Assembly: GCF_003855095.1 (NCBI RefSeq)
Contig: NZ_CP033972.1
Location: forward strand, 2,666,001 to 2,730,000
DNA: 64,000 nt
Reading direction: 5' to 3'
DNA from: Gordonia insulae
GTDB lineage: Bacteria > Actinomycetota > Actinomycetes > Mycobacteriales > Mycobacteriaceae
In this document: positions 34,404 to 42,434 of the stretch, piece after piece
Layout: the number at the start of each line of letters is the position of its first letter
How positions within the stretch are numbered: the first letter of the stretch is position 1
Made by a program: the position numbers and the translations under genes
The notes under the pieces: model-generated
What the model was told of the DNA's origin: nothing
Database searches by the model: none
Seen by the model: only the letters and a program-made list of their open reading frames with translations

Positions 34404-35704
34404 GCGATTCCGTACTCCTCGAGAATGGCGGCGTGCTTGGCCTTCGCCGCGATCAGTCGTGTGGGGATGTGTTCGGTCGGGAACAACGCGTCGGTCGGTT
34501 CGTAGTTCGCCAGCACGCCGCGGGCGACGGCGACCTTGTGGACCTCCGTCGGTCCGTCGGCGAGACCCATCGAGATGACGCCGTGCCAGTAGTCGTGCAG
34601 CGGTGTCTCGACAGTGGAGCCGAGCGAACCGTGCAGCTGGATCGCGCGGTGGATGATGTCGTGATAGATCTTCGCCATCGCGACCTTGCACATCGCGATG
34701 TACGTGCGGGCCGAGCCGTGCGGCTGGGTGTCGATGACCCACGCGGTCTTGAGGACCAGCAAGCGGTACTGCTCGAGTTCGATCGCCGAGTCGGCGATGA
34801 ACTGCTGCACCAGTTGCTTTTTCGCGAGGACCTCGCCCTGGGTGCGACGCGACAACGCCCGCTCGCCCATCATGTCCAGTGCCCGTTGACATTTCCCGAC
34901 GGTCCGCATCGCGTGGTGCACGCGGCCGCCGCCGAGGCGGGCCTGCGCGACCTCGAATCCCTGGCCGGGGCCACCCAGAATCGCATCCGACGGGACGCGG
35001 ACGTCGTTGTAGCGGATGTAGGCGTGCGTACCCTCGTCGAGTTCGTCGCGGTCCCCCATCACGGAAACGTTCCGGATGATCTCCACGCCGGGGGTCTCCG
35101 CCGGCACCACGAACATCGACATGCGGCGGTACGGCGATGCGTCGGGGTCGGTGACCGCCATGACGATCAGGAACGACGCGTACCGCGCGTTGGACGAGAA
35201 CCACTTCTCACCGCTGATGACCCATTCGTCGCCGTCCTTGCGCGCCGAGCAGATGAACTCCTTGGGATCGGCACCCGCCTGGGGTTCGGTCATCGAGAAC
35301 GACGAGACGATGTCACCGTCGAGCAGCGGCTGGAGGTACTGCTCCTTCTGTGCGTCGGTGCCGAACATGGCGAGGATCTCGGCGTTGCCGGTGTCCGGGG
35401 CCGCGGTACCGAAGACGGTCGGCGCCCACATCGACCTGCCGAGCACCTCGTTCAACAGTGCGAGCTTGATCTGACCGTAGCCCTGTCCGCCGAGCTCCGG
35501 GCCCAGGTGGCAGGCCCACAGACCCTGTTCCTTCACTCGCTCCCGCAGTGGGGCGAGAATCGCACGGGCCGCCTTGTTCTCGGTGTTGTAGGGCTGGCCG
35601 AGGTGCGGGAACAGCAGGTCCAGCGGTTCACACTCCTCACGGACGAAAGTGGCTGCCCAGTCGAGCTTCGCCTGGAACTCGGGGTCTGTCTGGAAATCCC
35701 ACAT
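34400..35704 (-). CDS. Acyl-CoA dehydrogenase, ACAD10/11-like
   Basis: A 434-residue flavoenzyme with the long-type architecture: FVREECEPLDLLFPHLGQPY near the N-terminus, then MTEPQAGADPKEFICSA, WVISGEKWFSSNARYASF, ARLGGGRVHHAMRTVGKCQ and a terminal LADGPTEVHKVAVAR. The GGGR(I/V)HHAMR segment is typical of ACAD10/11 and related bacterial dehydrogenases. An APH-like kinase is encoded in the same operon. In mammals both activities are fused, and in Pseudomonas levulinate catabolism (LvaA/LvaC) they act together on a phosphorylated 4-hydroxyacyl-CoA. A role in eliminating phosphate from a 4-phospho-acyl-CoA is therefore plausible. ATG 35704 has AAAGGA upstream. Confidence 0.9.
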   Translation of the reverse strand: MWDFQTDPEFQAKLDWAATFVREECEPLDLLFPHLGQPYNTENKAARAILAPLRERVKEQGLWACHLGPELGGQGYGQIKLALLNEVLGRSMWAPTVFGTAAPDTGNAEILAMFGTDAQKEQYLQPLLDGDIVSSFSMTEPQAGADPKEFICSARKDGDEWVISGEKWFSSNARYASFLIVMAVTDPDASPYRRMSMFVVPAETPGVEIIRNVSVMGDRDELDEGTHAYIRYNDVRVPSDAILGGPGQGFEVAQARLGGGRVHHAMRTVGKCQRALDMMGERALSRRTQGEVLAKKQLVQQFIADSAIELEQYRLLVLKTAWVIDTQPHGSARTYIAMCKVAMAKIYHDIIHRAIQLHGSLGSTVETPLHDYWHGVISMGLADGPTEVHKVAVARGVLANYEPTDALFPTEHIPTRLIAAKAKHAAILEEYGIA

Positions 35705-35724
35705 GGATGCGGTCCTTTACTCGG

Positions 35725-36435
35725 TCACTTGTCGGTTGACGGATCGGGGCACGCCGCTGCCGGCGCGGTCGGGGTCGGGGTCGAGCCGATGGCGCCCGAC
35801 AGACAGAAAGCCAGGAGGTGTTCGTGTGCCTGGTCCGTCGGCGGTTCGCCCGATGTCATATAGGTCGTGGTGAGGCCCATCACCAGGGTGTGGATGAACA
35901 GTGCGGTCCGCTCGGGTTCGACCACGCCACCGTCGGCCAGGACCGAGCCGAGCAGACCTGCGATGCGCTCGTGTCCGACCGGCCGGATCTCGCTCTTCGT
36001 GCGGGCGATCTGCTCGACGTTCCAGATGACCGCCCGACTGAGCTCCGAGAGCTCCGGATCCCGGATCTGCGCGAGCACTCCGTCGATCCAGGCTACGAGT
36101 CGACTCTCGAGGTCGGGCGCCTTGCGCACCTGGTGCTCGAGGTATTCGTGGATCGCGAGCAACCCCTGCTCGTAGGTGGCGACGATGACATCGTCACGAC
36201 TACGGAAATGTCGATAGAAGGCCTGATTCGACATACCTGCTTCCCTGACGATCTCGGCAAGCCTGGGCTGCTCGGTTCGCCCCTTACGAACCATCACCGC
36301 TTGCGCCGCACGAATCAGGAGCTTGACCTCGTCGTCGTAGGAGGCCTGCCGGCGGGGCTTCGGTATGCGGCGGAGCTGACGACCACCCGGGATCACCGGT
36401 GGGACGTCACCGGGCACGCATACCGCGTCGGTCAT
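35725..36435 (-). CDS. TetR-family transcriptional regulator
   Basis: A 236-residue repressor-type protein. After an unusual proline/arginine-rich leader of about 35 residues, the helix-turn-helix domain covers about 38-92 (RLAEIVREAGMSNQAFYRHF, then RSRDDVIVATYE), followed by an all-helical ligand domain. AAGGAG lies about 10 bases upstream of the ATG. It is embedded in the operon between the kinase and acyl-CoA dehydrogenase, so it is co-transcribed and probably autoregulated. It is the only TetR gene in the window, which makes it the leading candidate to bind the recurring palindromes (for example at 40618, upstream of this operon). The ligand may be an acyl-CoA, as for related regulators of lipid and steroid catabolism. 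Confidence 0.93.
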   Translation of the reverse strand: MTDAVCVPGDVPPVIPGGRQLRRIPKPRRQASYDDEVKLLIRAAQAVMVRKGRTEQPRLAEIVREAGMSNQAFYRHFRSRDDVIVATYEQGLLAIHEYLEHQVRKAPDLESRLVAWIDGVLAQIRDPELSELSRAVIWNVEQIARTKSEIRPVGHERIAGLLGSVLADGGVVEPERTALFIHTLVMGLTTTYMTSGEPPTDQAHEHLLAFCLSGAIGSTPTPTAPAAACPDPSTDK

Positions 36436-36482
36436 CGTCGTCGTCTCCTTCCGTTGGTGCTGTCCGCCTGACGGTGCGTGGA

Positions 36483-37505
36483 TCAGTACCCGACGAGCGT
36501 CAGAGCCTCGGTCAGCAGGCCCGGCAGCGCGGGCTCCATCTTCTGGAAGGAAGCGCTCAACCCACCCCGCTTACGCGCGCGCTTGATCAGCAGCGCGGTT
36601 GCGGCGGCTTCCTTGTAGCGGGTGAGTGCGTGGAACCACTCGATGTCGTCCACCCGGCGGCCCAACGTCCCTTCGTAGGTCTCTGTGACCTCGGCGATGG
36701 TCGGTGTACCGCACGGCTCGTCGGATGCCGCTGCGGGATGGCCGGCTTCGTCGGTGAAGTAGGCGAGCCAGGTGAGGTCGATGCGCGGATCGCCGACGGA
36801 CCAGATCTCCCAATCGATGATCGCCGTGACCCTATCGCCGTCGCAGAGCGTGTTCCCGAGGCGATAGTCGCCGTGGTTGACCACCGGGGGTGCGGGCGCC
36901 GGCATGGTTGCGCACAGAGCTTTCGCACAGCCTTCGTAGTCACCACGAAGGTCTTCCGGAACAGTCTCGAAAGCTCTTGTCCACCGGTCGATCTCCGCAC
37001 CCAGGCCCACCACCGGCTCGTCGGCGAGGCCGATGTCGGCGGGCACGGCGGAATGGAGGTGAGCCAGCATGCGGGCCGCATCGAGGTACCGTGCGCGGGT
37101 CTGCGCCCGGGTCCCCTCGTCGGTCGAGCGTCCCTCGGCCAGAAGCGGTTCCACGCATTCCCCGGGCACCATCTGCATCGCCACGAACGGCGGGGCGCCC
37201 GCGTCGTCGAAGTAGACGGCCGGCGCTGCGACACCGGGTACACCCTGCAGCGCCTGCATGACCCTGCCCTGGCGGATCACGTCACGGTTGCGGACCGGCT
37301 CGAGGCCAGGAGGTGCGACCTTGAGGACGACCGACTCGGCGCCGGCGCCACCGGTGATGTCGGCGACGAACGTCAGGCTCGACGTCCCGCCGGTCAAGGG
37401 GCGGACGTTGTCGACCCGGAGGTCGGACTGCCAGCGCCGACCGGCTTGCGCAGCGCGAGTGCTGATGTCGGCCAGCAGTTCAGATTGCGCGGATTCCGTG
37501 GTCAT
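36483..37505 (-). CDS. Aminoglycoside-phosphotransferase-like kinase (ACAD10/11 or LvaA-type)
   Basis: A 340-residue APH-fold kinase. ATG 37505 has AAGGA upstream. Kinase elements are Lys62 (VVLKVAPPG), the catalytic loop HGDYRLGN (211-218) and the metal-binding DWE (231-233). Despite the family name, such proteins near acyl-CoA dehydrogenases phosphorylate a hydroxyacyl-CoA rather than an antibiotic. In LvaA-type chemistry, 4-hydroxyacyl-CoA is phosphorylated before elimination by an ACAD. The operon also encodes an ACAD10/11-like dehydrogenase two genes downstream, which supports that reading. Antibiotic resistance is considered unlikely here. Confidence 0.88.
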   Translation of the reverse strand: MTTESAQSELLADISTRAAQAGRRWQSDLRVDNVRPLTGGTSSLTFVADITGGAGAESVVLKVAPPGLEPVRNRDVIRQGRVMQALQGVPGVAAPAVYFDDAGAPPFVAMQMVPGECVEPLLAEGRSTDEGTRAQTRARYLDAARMLAHLHSAVPADIGLADEPVVGLGAEIDRWTRAFETVPEDLRGDYEGCAKALCATMPAPAPPVVNHGDYRLGNTLCDGDRVTAIIDWEIWSVGDPRIDLTWLAYFTDEAGHPAAASDEPCGTPTIAEVTETYEGTLGRRVDDIEWFHALTRYKEAAATALLIKRARKRGGLSASFQKMEPALPGLLTEALTLVGY

Positions 37506-37625
37506 GTGGATCCTTCGCTTGACGGAGAGTGGATCAGGAAACAAAAGTGAGATTGGGATTCTGGGAACATCATTTCGGGTTCGCTGCCGATGCCCAACCG
37601 CGTGTTCCACCCAACGGAACCGCTG

Positions 37626-39281
37626 TCAGTTCGATGAGCGTTGCGACACAGATGCACTCGGGTCGTGGGCGAAGTGTTCGGCACGCAGGTCCGACTTGCG
37701 TACCTTCCCGAGCGCGGTGCGCGGCAGCGCATCGACCACCGCGAGGCGTTCCGGGTTCTTCTGTCGGGCCATGCCCGACGAGTCGAAGTGAGCCCGGAGC
37801 TCGTCAAGCGTGAGACCCGCACCAGGTTCCAGGACGACCACGGCCCCGACCACCTCGCCGTAGCGTGGGTCCGGCGCCGCGACGACGGCGGCCTCGGCGA
37901 CCGCCGGGTGGCCGGCGATGACGTCCTCGACCTGGCTCGACGAGATGGTCTCCCCCGCCCTGATCACCACGTCCTTGATCCGGTCGGTGATCGTGAGTCG
38001 ACCGTCACCGTCCAGGTGGCCGAGATCGCCCGTGCGCATCCAGCCGTCGGCGGTGAACACGTCCGCATTCAGTCGCGCGTCTCGGTACCCGACGAACTGG
38101 TCGGGACCTTGGAGCACCACCTCACCGTCGACACCAACCGGCACTTCCATTCCGTCGGAATCGATGATGCGAATCCGGACGCCTGCCATCGGTGCGCCGT
38201 CGGTGCCCAGCCGTGCCGCGACCGACTCCCCGGCGTGACCGGAAGTCGCGGTGGGATGTTCGGTGGACCCGTAGCTACGGAACGTGGCTATCCCGGCTGC
38301 TTCGGCACGCCTGACCAAGGCCTCCGGGACTGCCGCCGCCCCGACGAGGAAGTTCGTGAGCGTGCGGAGGCTGGTCTCGACGCCGGCGATATCGAGCAGG
38401 CCGGCGAGGTGGAACGGTGTCCCCGACGTGGAGGTGACCCGATACCGCGAGATCATCTCCGCCGCCACCGCGGCGTCCCAGCTCTCCAGATAGACGGCGC
38501 TGCGGCCGTGCAGGAGCGGCCGCAGCACATTGCTGACGCCCGCGATGTGCCCCGGCGGGAACGAGACGAGCTGTACGGCATCCTTACGCCCGCCGGGCGC
38601 TCCGGGTTCGGATCGCACCTCCGCGAGCAGTGAATTATGGCTGTGCTGAACACCCTTCGGCGCCGACGTGGTCCCCGAGGTGTACACGAGAAGGGCGATG
38701 TCGTCGGCGTGCACGGTGGGCCGGATGTAGTCCGCCGAGGACGACAGATCACGCCACGGCACCGCCCCGGCGGGTACCTGATCGCCTACGGTCACCACAT
38801 GCCGCAGGGAGGGGAGCTCCACGTAGGTCTCCACGCGGGCGGAGAAGTCTGTGGTGCGCCACCGATCCGGCTGGATCACCATGACGGCTTCGGACTGGTC
38901 GAGGATGAACCGAACCTCGTTCGGTCCGTAGATGTGCACGATGGGTACCAGTACAGCGCCGGCCATCAGGACGGCCGCGTACGCCACCGACGCCTCGATG
39001 CGGTTGGCCAGTTGCACTGCCACCGCGTCGCCCGGGCGCACCCCGTGGGCACGCAACCCCGCGGCCACTCGCTGTGCCGTGGTGCGGATCTCACCGACGG
39101 TCGTCACCGATCGGGAACCATCGGCTGCGCAGTACACGAGCGAACAGTGCGGTCCGGGAGCGAGGTCGTCGGTCAAGACGTCCACCCAGGTGTCGGTGCC
39201 GTAATGGCCCTGCCGGTACCAGTTTTCGACCAAACCCACTGTCCCATCGGCTGTTTGCGCAAGGTTCGGCGAGCGGGTCAT
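37626..39281 (-). CDS. Acyl-CoA synthetase (AMP-dependent)
   Basis: A 551-residue ANL ligase from ATG 39281, overlapping the phosphatase stop by four bases. Motifs: P-loop LLVYTSGTTSAPKGVQHSHN, FRSYGSTEHPT, DGWMRTGDLGHLDGDGRLTI, RIKDVVIRAGETIS and the C-terminal Lys in ALGKVRKSDLR. The GSTEHPT form resembles cyclohexanecarboxylate- and aromatic-acid-type ligases, but substrate is unproven. It sits between the phosphatase and kinase genes. The 120-bp gap to the kinase gene may carry a second promoter. Confidence 0.92.
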   Translation of the reverse strand: MTRSPNLAQTADGTVGLVENWYRQGHYGTDTWVDVLTDDLAPGPHCSLVYCAADGSRSVTTVGEIRTTAQRVAAGLRAHGVRPGDAVAVQLANRIEASVAYAAVLMAGAVLVPIVHIYGPNEVRFILDQSEAVMVIQPDRWRTTDFSARVETYVELPSLRHVVTVGDQVPAGAVPWRDLSSSADYIRPTVHADDIALLVYTSGTTSAPKGVQHSHNSLLAEVRSEPGAPGGRKDAVQLVSFPPGHIAGVSNVLRPLLHGRSAVYLESWDAAVAAEMISRYRVTSTSGTPFHLAGLLDIAGVETSLRTLTNFLVGAAAVPEALVRRAEAAGIATFRSYGSTEHPTATSGHAGESVAARLGTDGAPMAGVRIRIIDSDGMEVPVGVDGEVVLQGPDQFVGYRDARLNADVFTADGWMRTGDLGHLDGDGRLTITDRIKDVVIRAGETISSSQVEDVIAGHPAVAEAAVVAAPDPRYGEVVGAVVVLEPGAGLTLDELRAHFDSSGMARQKNPERLAVVDALPRTALGKVRKSDLRAEHFAHDPSASVSQRSSN

Positions 39282-40033
39282 CGCTCGTCCATCCCGCGCA
39301 GCCGGGTCTGCCAGCAACTGAGGTCACCCGGGTCCGCCCCGGTGTCCAGCAGCCACCGCGCCGCTCCGCCTCGGTGCGACATCAACCGGTCGATGACCGG
39401 TGTGATCGCGTCGACCGGCGCGTGCATGTACTTCTCCGGAAGCGGCGGTGAATCGGGTGTGCGCAGGCCCACGTCTAGCCACCGCGCGTACAGACTCGCC
39501 ACGGCGGCCTCGCTGGCCACGAAGTCGGCGACCACCGCGGACGGTTCGACTCCCGCGGCGAGCAAGAGCGCTGCGACGGCCACGCCGGTTCGATCCTTCC
39601 CCGCCGTGCAGTGAACCAGCGTGGGCCCCGGAGACCGCCCGACGTACCGGATCAGGTCATGCGCCCAGAGGTCCGCAACCGCGAGCATGCGGAGGAAGAC
39701 CGCAGCCAGGTCCGTGGGGGCCGCGTCGGGGGCAGCGGCGTCCAGCATCGGTACGTGGCAGACCACGGGTCCCACGGGCCACTCGTAGGCGAAGCGTGCA
39801 CGTTCCCGAGCGCCACGCAGATCGACCACGCATGCCGGCGGCCACGATTCCAGTTCGGGCACACGGGTGTCACCCGGGTACGGGGCGTCTCCGCGATACA
39901 GAACCCCGCTCGCGGTGACGCCTCCGTCCTCGAACGCCAGCCCGCCGACATCGCGAAGATTGACCAGACCGGCAGCACCCGAATCCCTTTGGCGACCGTC
40001 CACCGCCGACGACATCGCCCGTTCCACCGGCAT
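39278..40033 (-). CDS. Tyrosine-phosphatase-like protein (PtpB/DSP family)
   Basis: A 251-residue protein-tyrosine/lipid phosphatase. The signature HCTAGKDRTG (141-150) holds the nucleophile Cys142 and Arg148, and the N-terminal LVNLRDVGGLAFEDGGVTAS and DLRGARERAR segments match the mycobacterial PtpB type. It lies between DoxX and the acyl-CoA ligase with overlapping or near-touching reading frames, unusual company for a signalling phosphatase. Given the kinase in the same operon, it might dephosphorylate a small-molecule intermediate or a phosphoinositide-like compound instead of a protein; that is speculative. ATG 40033 is preferred; 40015 is an alternative. Confidence 0.85.
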   Translation of the reverse strand: MPVERAMSSAVDGRQRDSGAAGLVNLRDVGGLAFEDGGVTASGVLYRGDAPYPGDTRVPELESWPPACVVDLRGARERARFAYEWPVGPVVCHVPMLDAAAPDAAPTDLAAVFLRMLAVADLWAHDLIRYVGRSPGPTLVHCTAGKDRTGVAVAALLLAAGVEPSAVVADFVASEAAVASLYARWLDVGLRTPDSPPLPEKYMHAPVDAITPVIDRLMSHRGGAARWLLDTGADPGDLSCWQTRLRGMDER

Positions 40034-40035
40034 GC

Positions 40036-40560
40036 TCAGGCCTCTGATTCGGCGGGCACCCGAGCAGGTGTCGGCCGATAGGCGACCGCGAGCAGCACCG
40101 CCGCGGCGGCCAGGCCGCCCGCGAGCGCGATGAGACCGCCGACCCAGCCATCGAGGACGGTCTCCCCGAACAGCAGGTGATCGAGGCTTGCTGCACCGGG
40201 TCCGGTGATCGCAACTGCGACCGCGCCCGCCGCCAGGACCAGGTTGTACTCCCAGCCGTCCGACACGATGAAGAAGCCCTTTCCACGGTGCACGGTCCAG
40301 GCCGCGACGAACATCAGCGAGACGAACGCGGCCGCGGCGAACGGAGTCAAGAGCCCGAACGCCAACGAAAGGCCGGCTGCGAGTTCCGTGCCGGCCGCGA
40401 GCCAGGCGTTGGCTCCACCGGGCCGCATGCCGATGCTGTCGAACCACCTCGCCGTCCCCGGTATCCGCCCCCCGCGGAACACCTTTGCATAACCGTGCGC
40501 GGCCATCACCAGACCGAGACAGACCCGCAGAACCAGTAGGCCGGTGTCGACCTCATCCAT
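40036..40560 (-). CDS. DoxX-family membrane protein
   Basis: A 174-residue integral membrane protein with about four hydrophobic segments: VLRVCLGLVMAAHGYAKV, AAGTELAAGLSLAFGLLTPF, AAAAFVSLMFVAAW and a C-terminal glycine/alanine-rich helix. The HGYAKVF region and WEYNLVLAAG are DoxX hallmarks. The exact role is unclear; family members are linked to redox homeostasis and quinone or thiosulfate oxidation at the membrane. ATG 40560 has AAGGA upstream. It is the first gene of the eight-gene leftward operon and is divergent from the SDR at 40691, with a double palindrome between them. Confidence 0.85.
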   Translation of the reverse strand: MDEVDTGLLVLRVCLGLVMAAHGYAKVFRGGRIPGTARWFDSIGMRPGGANAWLAAGTELAAGLSLAFGLLTPFAAAAFVSLMFVAAWTVHRGKGFFIVSDGWEYNLVLAAGAVAVAITGPGAASLDHLLFGETVLDGWVGGLIALAGGLAAAAVLLAVAYRPTPARVPAESEA

Positions 40561-40617
40561 GATCTCGATTCCTTCCACACCGCAGCCGGGACTCCCCCAG
40601 CACTTCTAGACAAATAT

Positions 40618-40644
40618 TACCTATATAACTAGGTTATAACCTAG
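40618..40644. promoter_or_regulatory. Two overlapping palindromic operators, divergent DoxX operon / SDR
   Basis: TACCTATATAACTAGGTT (40618-40635) matches the 2266 operator at 16 of 18 positions. Overlapping it, CTAGGTTATAACCTAG (40629-40644) is a perfect 16-bp palindrome. The pair lies 58 bp from the DoxX start and 47 bp from the SDR start, and could bind two repressor dimers controlling both operons. Confidence 0.65.
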
Positions 40645-40690
40645 CGCGGGTCTCATCGTCCGCATAAGCAGCAGGGAAAGGGCACCATCC

Positions 40691-41455
40691 ATGGATCTCA
40701 CGCACGCCTCAGCCGCAGTCACCGGGGGCGCGTCCGGCCTCGGCAGAGCCACCGCGGAGGCATTCATCGCGCGCGGGGTTCCGACGGTCCTCATCGATCT
40801 GCCGTCGTCCAACGGTGCCGCAGTCGCCGCAGAGCTCGGTGAACTGGCCACCTTCGTCCCCGCCGACGTCCGCGACCCGGCCTCGGTGGATGCGGGGCTC
40901 GCTGCAGCAGAAGCGATCTCACCGTTGCGTGCGGTTGTCCACTGCGCCGGCCGCGGCGGCAAGGTACGTCTGGTGAACAAGGACGGCACGCCGGGTGACC
41001 TCGAGTTGTACAAGCAGGTCATCGACACCAACCTGGTCGGCACGTTCACGGTCGCCAGCCTGGCGGCGACGCGGATGGCCAAGAATGACGCCGTCGACGG
41101 CGAACGTGGCGTGATCATCATGACCGCCTCGGTCGCCGCGTTCGAGGGACAGATCGGCCAGGCCGCTTACTCGTCTGCGAAGGCGGGCGTCGCAGGGCTC
41201 ACGATCGTGGCCGCGCGCGACCTCGCACGCAAATTGATCCGGGTCGTGACCATCGCGCCGGGCACTTTCGAGACACCGATCCTCGGGGGCCTGTCCGAGA
41301 AGGTCCGTGAGTCGCTGTCCTCCCAGGTCCCCCACCCGAGCCGACTCGGCGACCCATCCGAGTACGCAAAGCTGGCGCTGGCCATCGTGGACAACGCGAT
41401 GATCAACGGCGAGACCATCCGCATCGACGGCGCCATCCGCATGGCGCCGGTGTAA
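40691..41455 (+). CDS. 3-hydroxyacyl-CoA dehydrogenase type II-like SDR, second copy
   Basis: A 254-residue SDR with TGGASGLGRATAEAFI, HCAGRGGKVRL, the catalytic Ser in MTASVAAFEGQIGQ, Tyr-x3-Lys in AYSSAKAGVAG and PGTFETPILGGL. It is a clear paralogue of the SDR at 31085, and both end NGETIR.DGAIRM. In this group the natural substrate is usually a 3-hydroxyacyl-CoA. It leads a two-gene unit with a SnoaL-like gene and ends at a strong bidirectional terminator. Confidence 0.92.
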   Translation: MDLTHASAAVTGGASGLGRATAEAFIARGVPTVLIDLPSSNGAAVAAELGELATFVPADVRDPASVDAGLAAAEAISPLRAVVHCAGRGGKVRLVNKDGTPGDLELYKQVIDTNLVGTFTVASLAATRMAKNDAVDGERGVIIMTASVAAFEGQIGQAAYSSAKAGVAGLTIVAARDLARKLIRVVTIAPGTFETPILGGLSEKVRESLSSQVPHPSRLGDPSEYAKLALAIVDNAMINGETIRIDGAIRMAPV

Positions 41456-41506
41456 AAGCCGCAGCTCGCGCACAGCACAACTGTCAATCACCCTGCCGGA
41501 GGCATC

Positions 41507-41926
41507 ATGAGCGAGACCGCTCAACTCACACTCGCGGATCCTGTTGTCACCATTGGTGTCCGCCATACGATCGCCGCATACACGCGCGCACTCGACAGCG
41601 GTCGACTCGACGAACTGATCGGGCTGTTCGCACCCGAAGGACGCTCGGCGCTGCCGCAGATGGAGCCGGCGGTCGGACATACGGCGCTGCGGGCGCTCTA
41701 CGCACCGCTGATGGCAGACCACCCGCAGCGCCACGTGGTGGTCGACACCGTCGTCACCCGCCGAGACGATGGGCGCGCACTGGCGACCAGCACGTTGTTG
41801 TGGGTCAATTCTCGCGACCATGCGTGGATCATCGAGCTCGTCGGCACGTACGAGGATGTGCTGGTGCAGACCGACAGTGAGCAATGGGTCTTCGAGGAGC
41901 GCGCGCTGTCGTTCGACACCCCTTGA
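41507..41926 (+). CDS. SnoaL-like (NTF2-fold) protein
   Basis: A 139-residue SnoaL-type protein. The usual helices and barrel strands are recognisable (IAAYTRALDSGRLDELIGLF, then PEGRSALP, VGHTALRALY, RHVVVDTVVTRRDDGRALAT). It has no full set of the Asp-Arg-Asp residues known from limonene-epoxide hydrolase, so the reaction is open. It is cotranscribed with the preceding SDR (51-bp gap), which suggests that it works on, or binds, the substrate or product of that SDR. It converges with the next SnoaL-like gene, which has only distant similarity. Confidence 0.75.
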   Translation: MSETAQLTLADPVVTIGVRHTIAAYTRALDSGRLDELIGLFAPEGRSALPQMEPAVGHTALRALYAPLMADHPQRHVVVDTVVTRRDDGRALATSTLLWVNSRDHAWIIELVGTYEDVLVQTDSEQWVFEERALSFDTP

Positions 41927-41950
41927 CGTCCGAGACACGCCCACAACACG

Positions 41951-41991
41951 AAGCGGCGGTCGCCAGAGCATCGCTCTGACGACCGCCGCTT
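41951..41991. terminator. Bidirectional terminator
   Basis: AAGCGGCGGTCG and CGACCGCCGCTT pair perfectly, with an inner CAGAGC/GCTCTG stem in the loop, between convergent SnoaL-like genes. Confidence 0.8.
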
Positions 41992-42005
41992 GGTCGTGTT
42001 CGAAA

Positions 42006-42434
42006 CTATGTGTCGATGCGCAGACGTTCCAACCGCAACGACCGGACGCGCCACCGGCCACCGTCGCGGACGTAGGTGTCGCGGTAGTGCCCGTACCCGT
42101 TGACGATCACGGGACCGTCGGGGGAAGTCCGTTCGAGACTGTCCGACATCGCCCACACGCCGGTCGCCGTGTCGACCCCGGTGAGCTCGATCTCCGGGGC
42201 GTGCAGATGGTGCACGCTGCGCACGCCGTTCATACCGGAACTGATTCCCTGCACGATCTGATCCCGGCCCTGCCAGCGGAGATTCACCTCCGGCGCCTCC
42301 AAGACGGCATCCTCGGTGAAGCAGTCGCCGAACTCCGACCACTGCTTCGTGTCGAGGCAGCGAGCGACCCGTGCGCGCAGGCGCTTGATGGACTCGACGT
42401 CACGCAGCTCGTCGAGTACGTCCACCGTGGTCAC
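42006..42434 (-). CDS. SnoaL-like (NTF2-fold) protein
   Basis: A 142-residue SnoaL_4-type protein (SIKRLRARVARCLDTKQWSE, then CFTEDAVLEAP, GRDQIVQGIS, SVHHLHAPEIEL and a final GGRWRVRSLRLERL). The HHLHAPEIEL strand with paired histidines is typical of members found beside Rieske and P450 genes. The start overlaps the stop of the Gal80-like gene by four bases, so the two are translationally coupled. Reaction unknown. It is the terminal gene of the leftward SDR/Gal80-like/SnoaL segment downstream of P450. Confidence 0.8.
   Translation of the reverse strand: MTTVDVLDELRDVESIKRLRARVARCLDTKQWSEFGDCFTEDAVLEAPEVNLRWQGRDQIVQGISSGMNGVRSVHHLHAPEIELTGVDTATGVWAMSDSLERTSPDGPVIVNGYGHYRDTYVRDGGRWRVRSLRLERLRIDT

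Noticed and set aside
34404..35204. Upstream extension of the SDR at 33660
   Set aside because: It runs opposite in frame to the acyl-CoA dehydrogenase; the ATGA overlap at 34400-34403 marks the true start.
36483..37505. Antibiotic-resistance phosphotransferase
   Set aside because: The APH fold is present, but operon context (acyl-CoA ligase, ACAD10/11-like dehydrogenase) favours hydroxyacyl-CoA phosphorylation.
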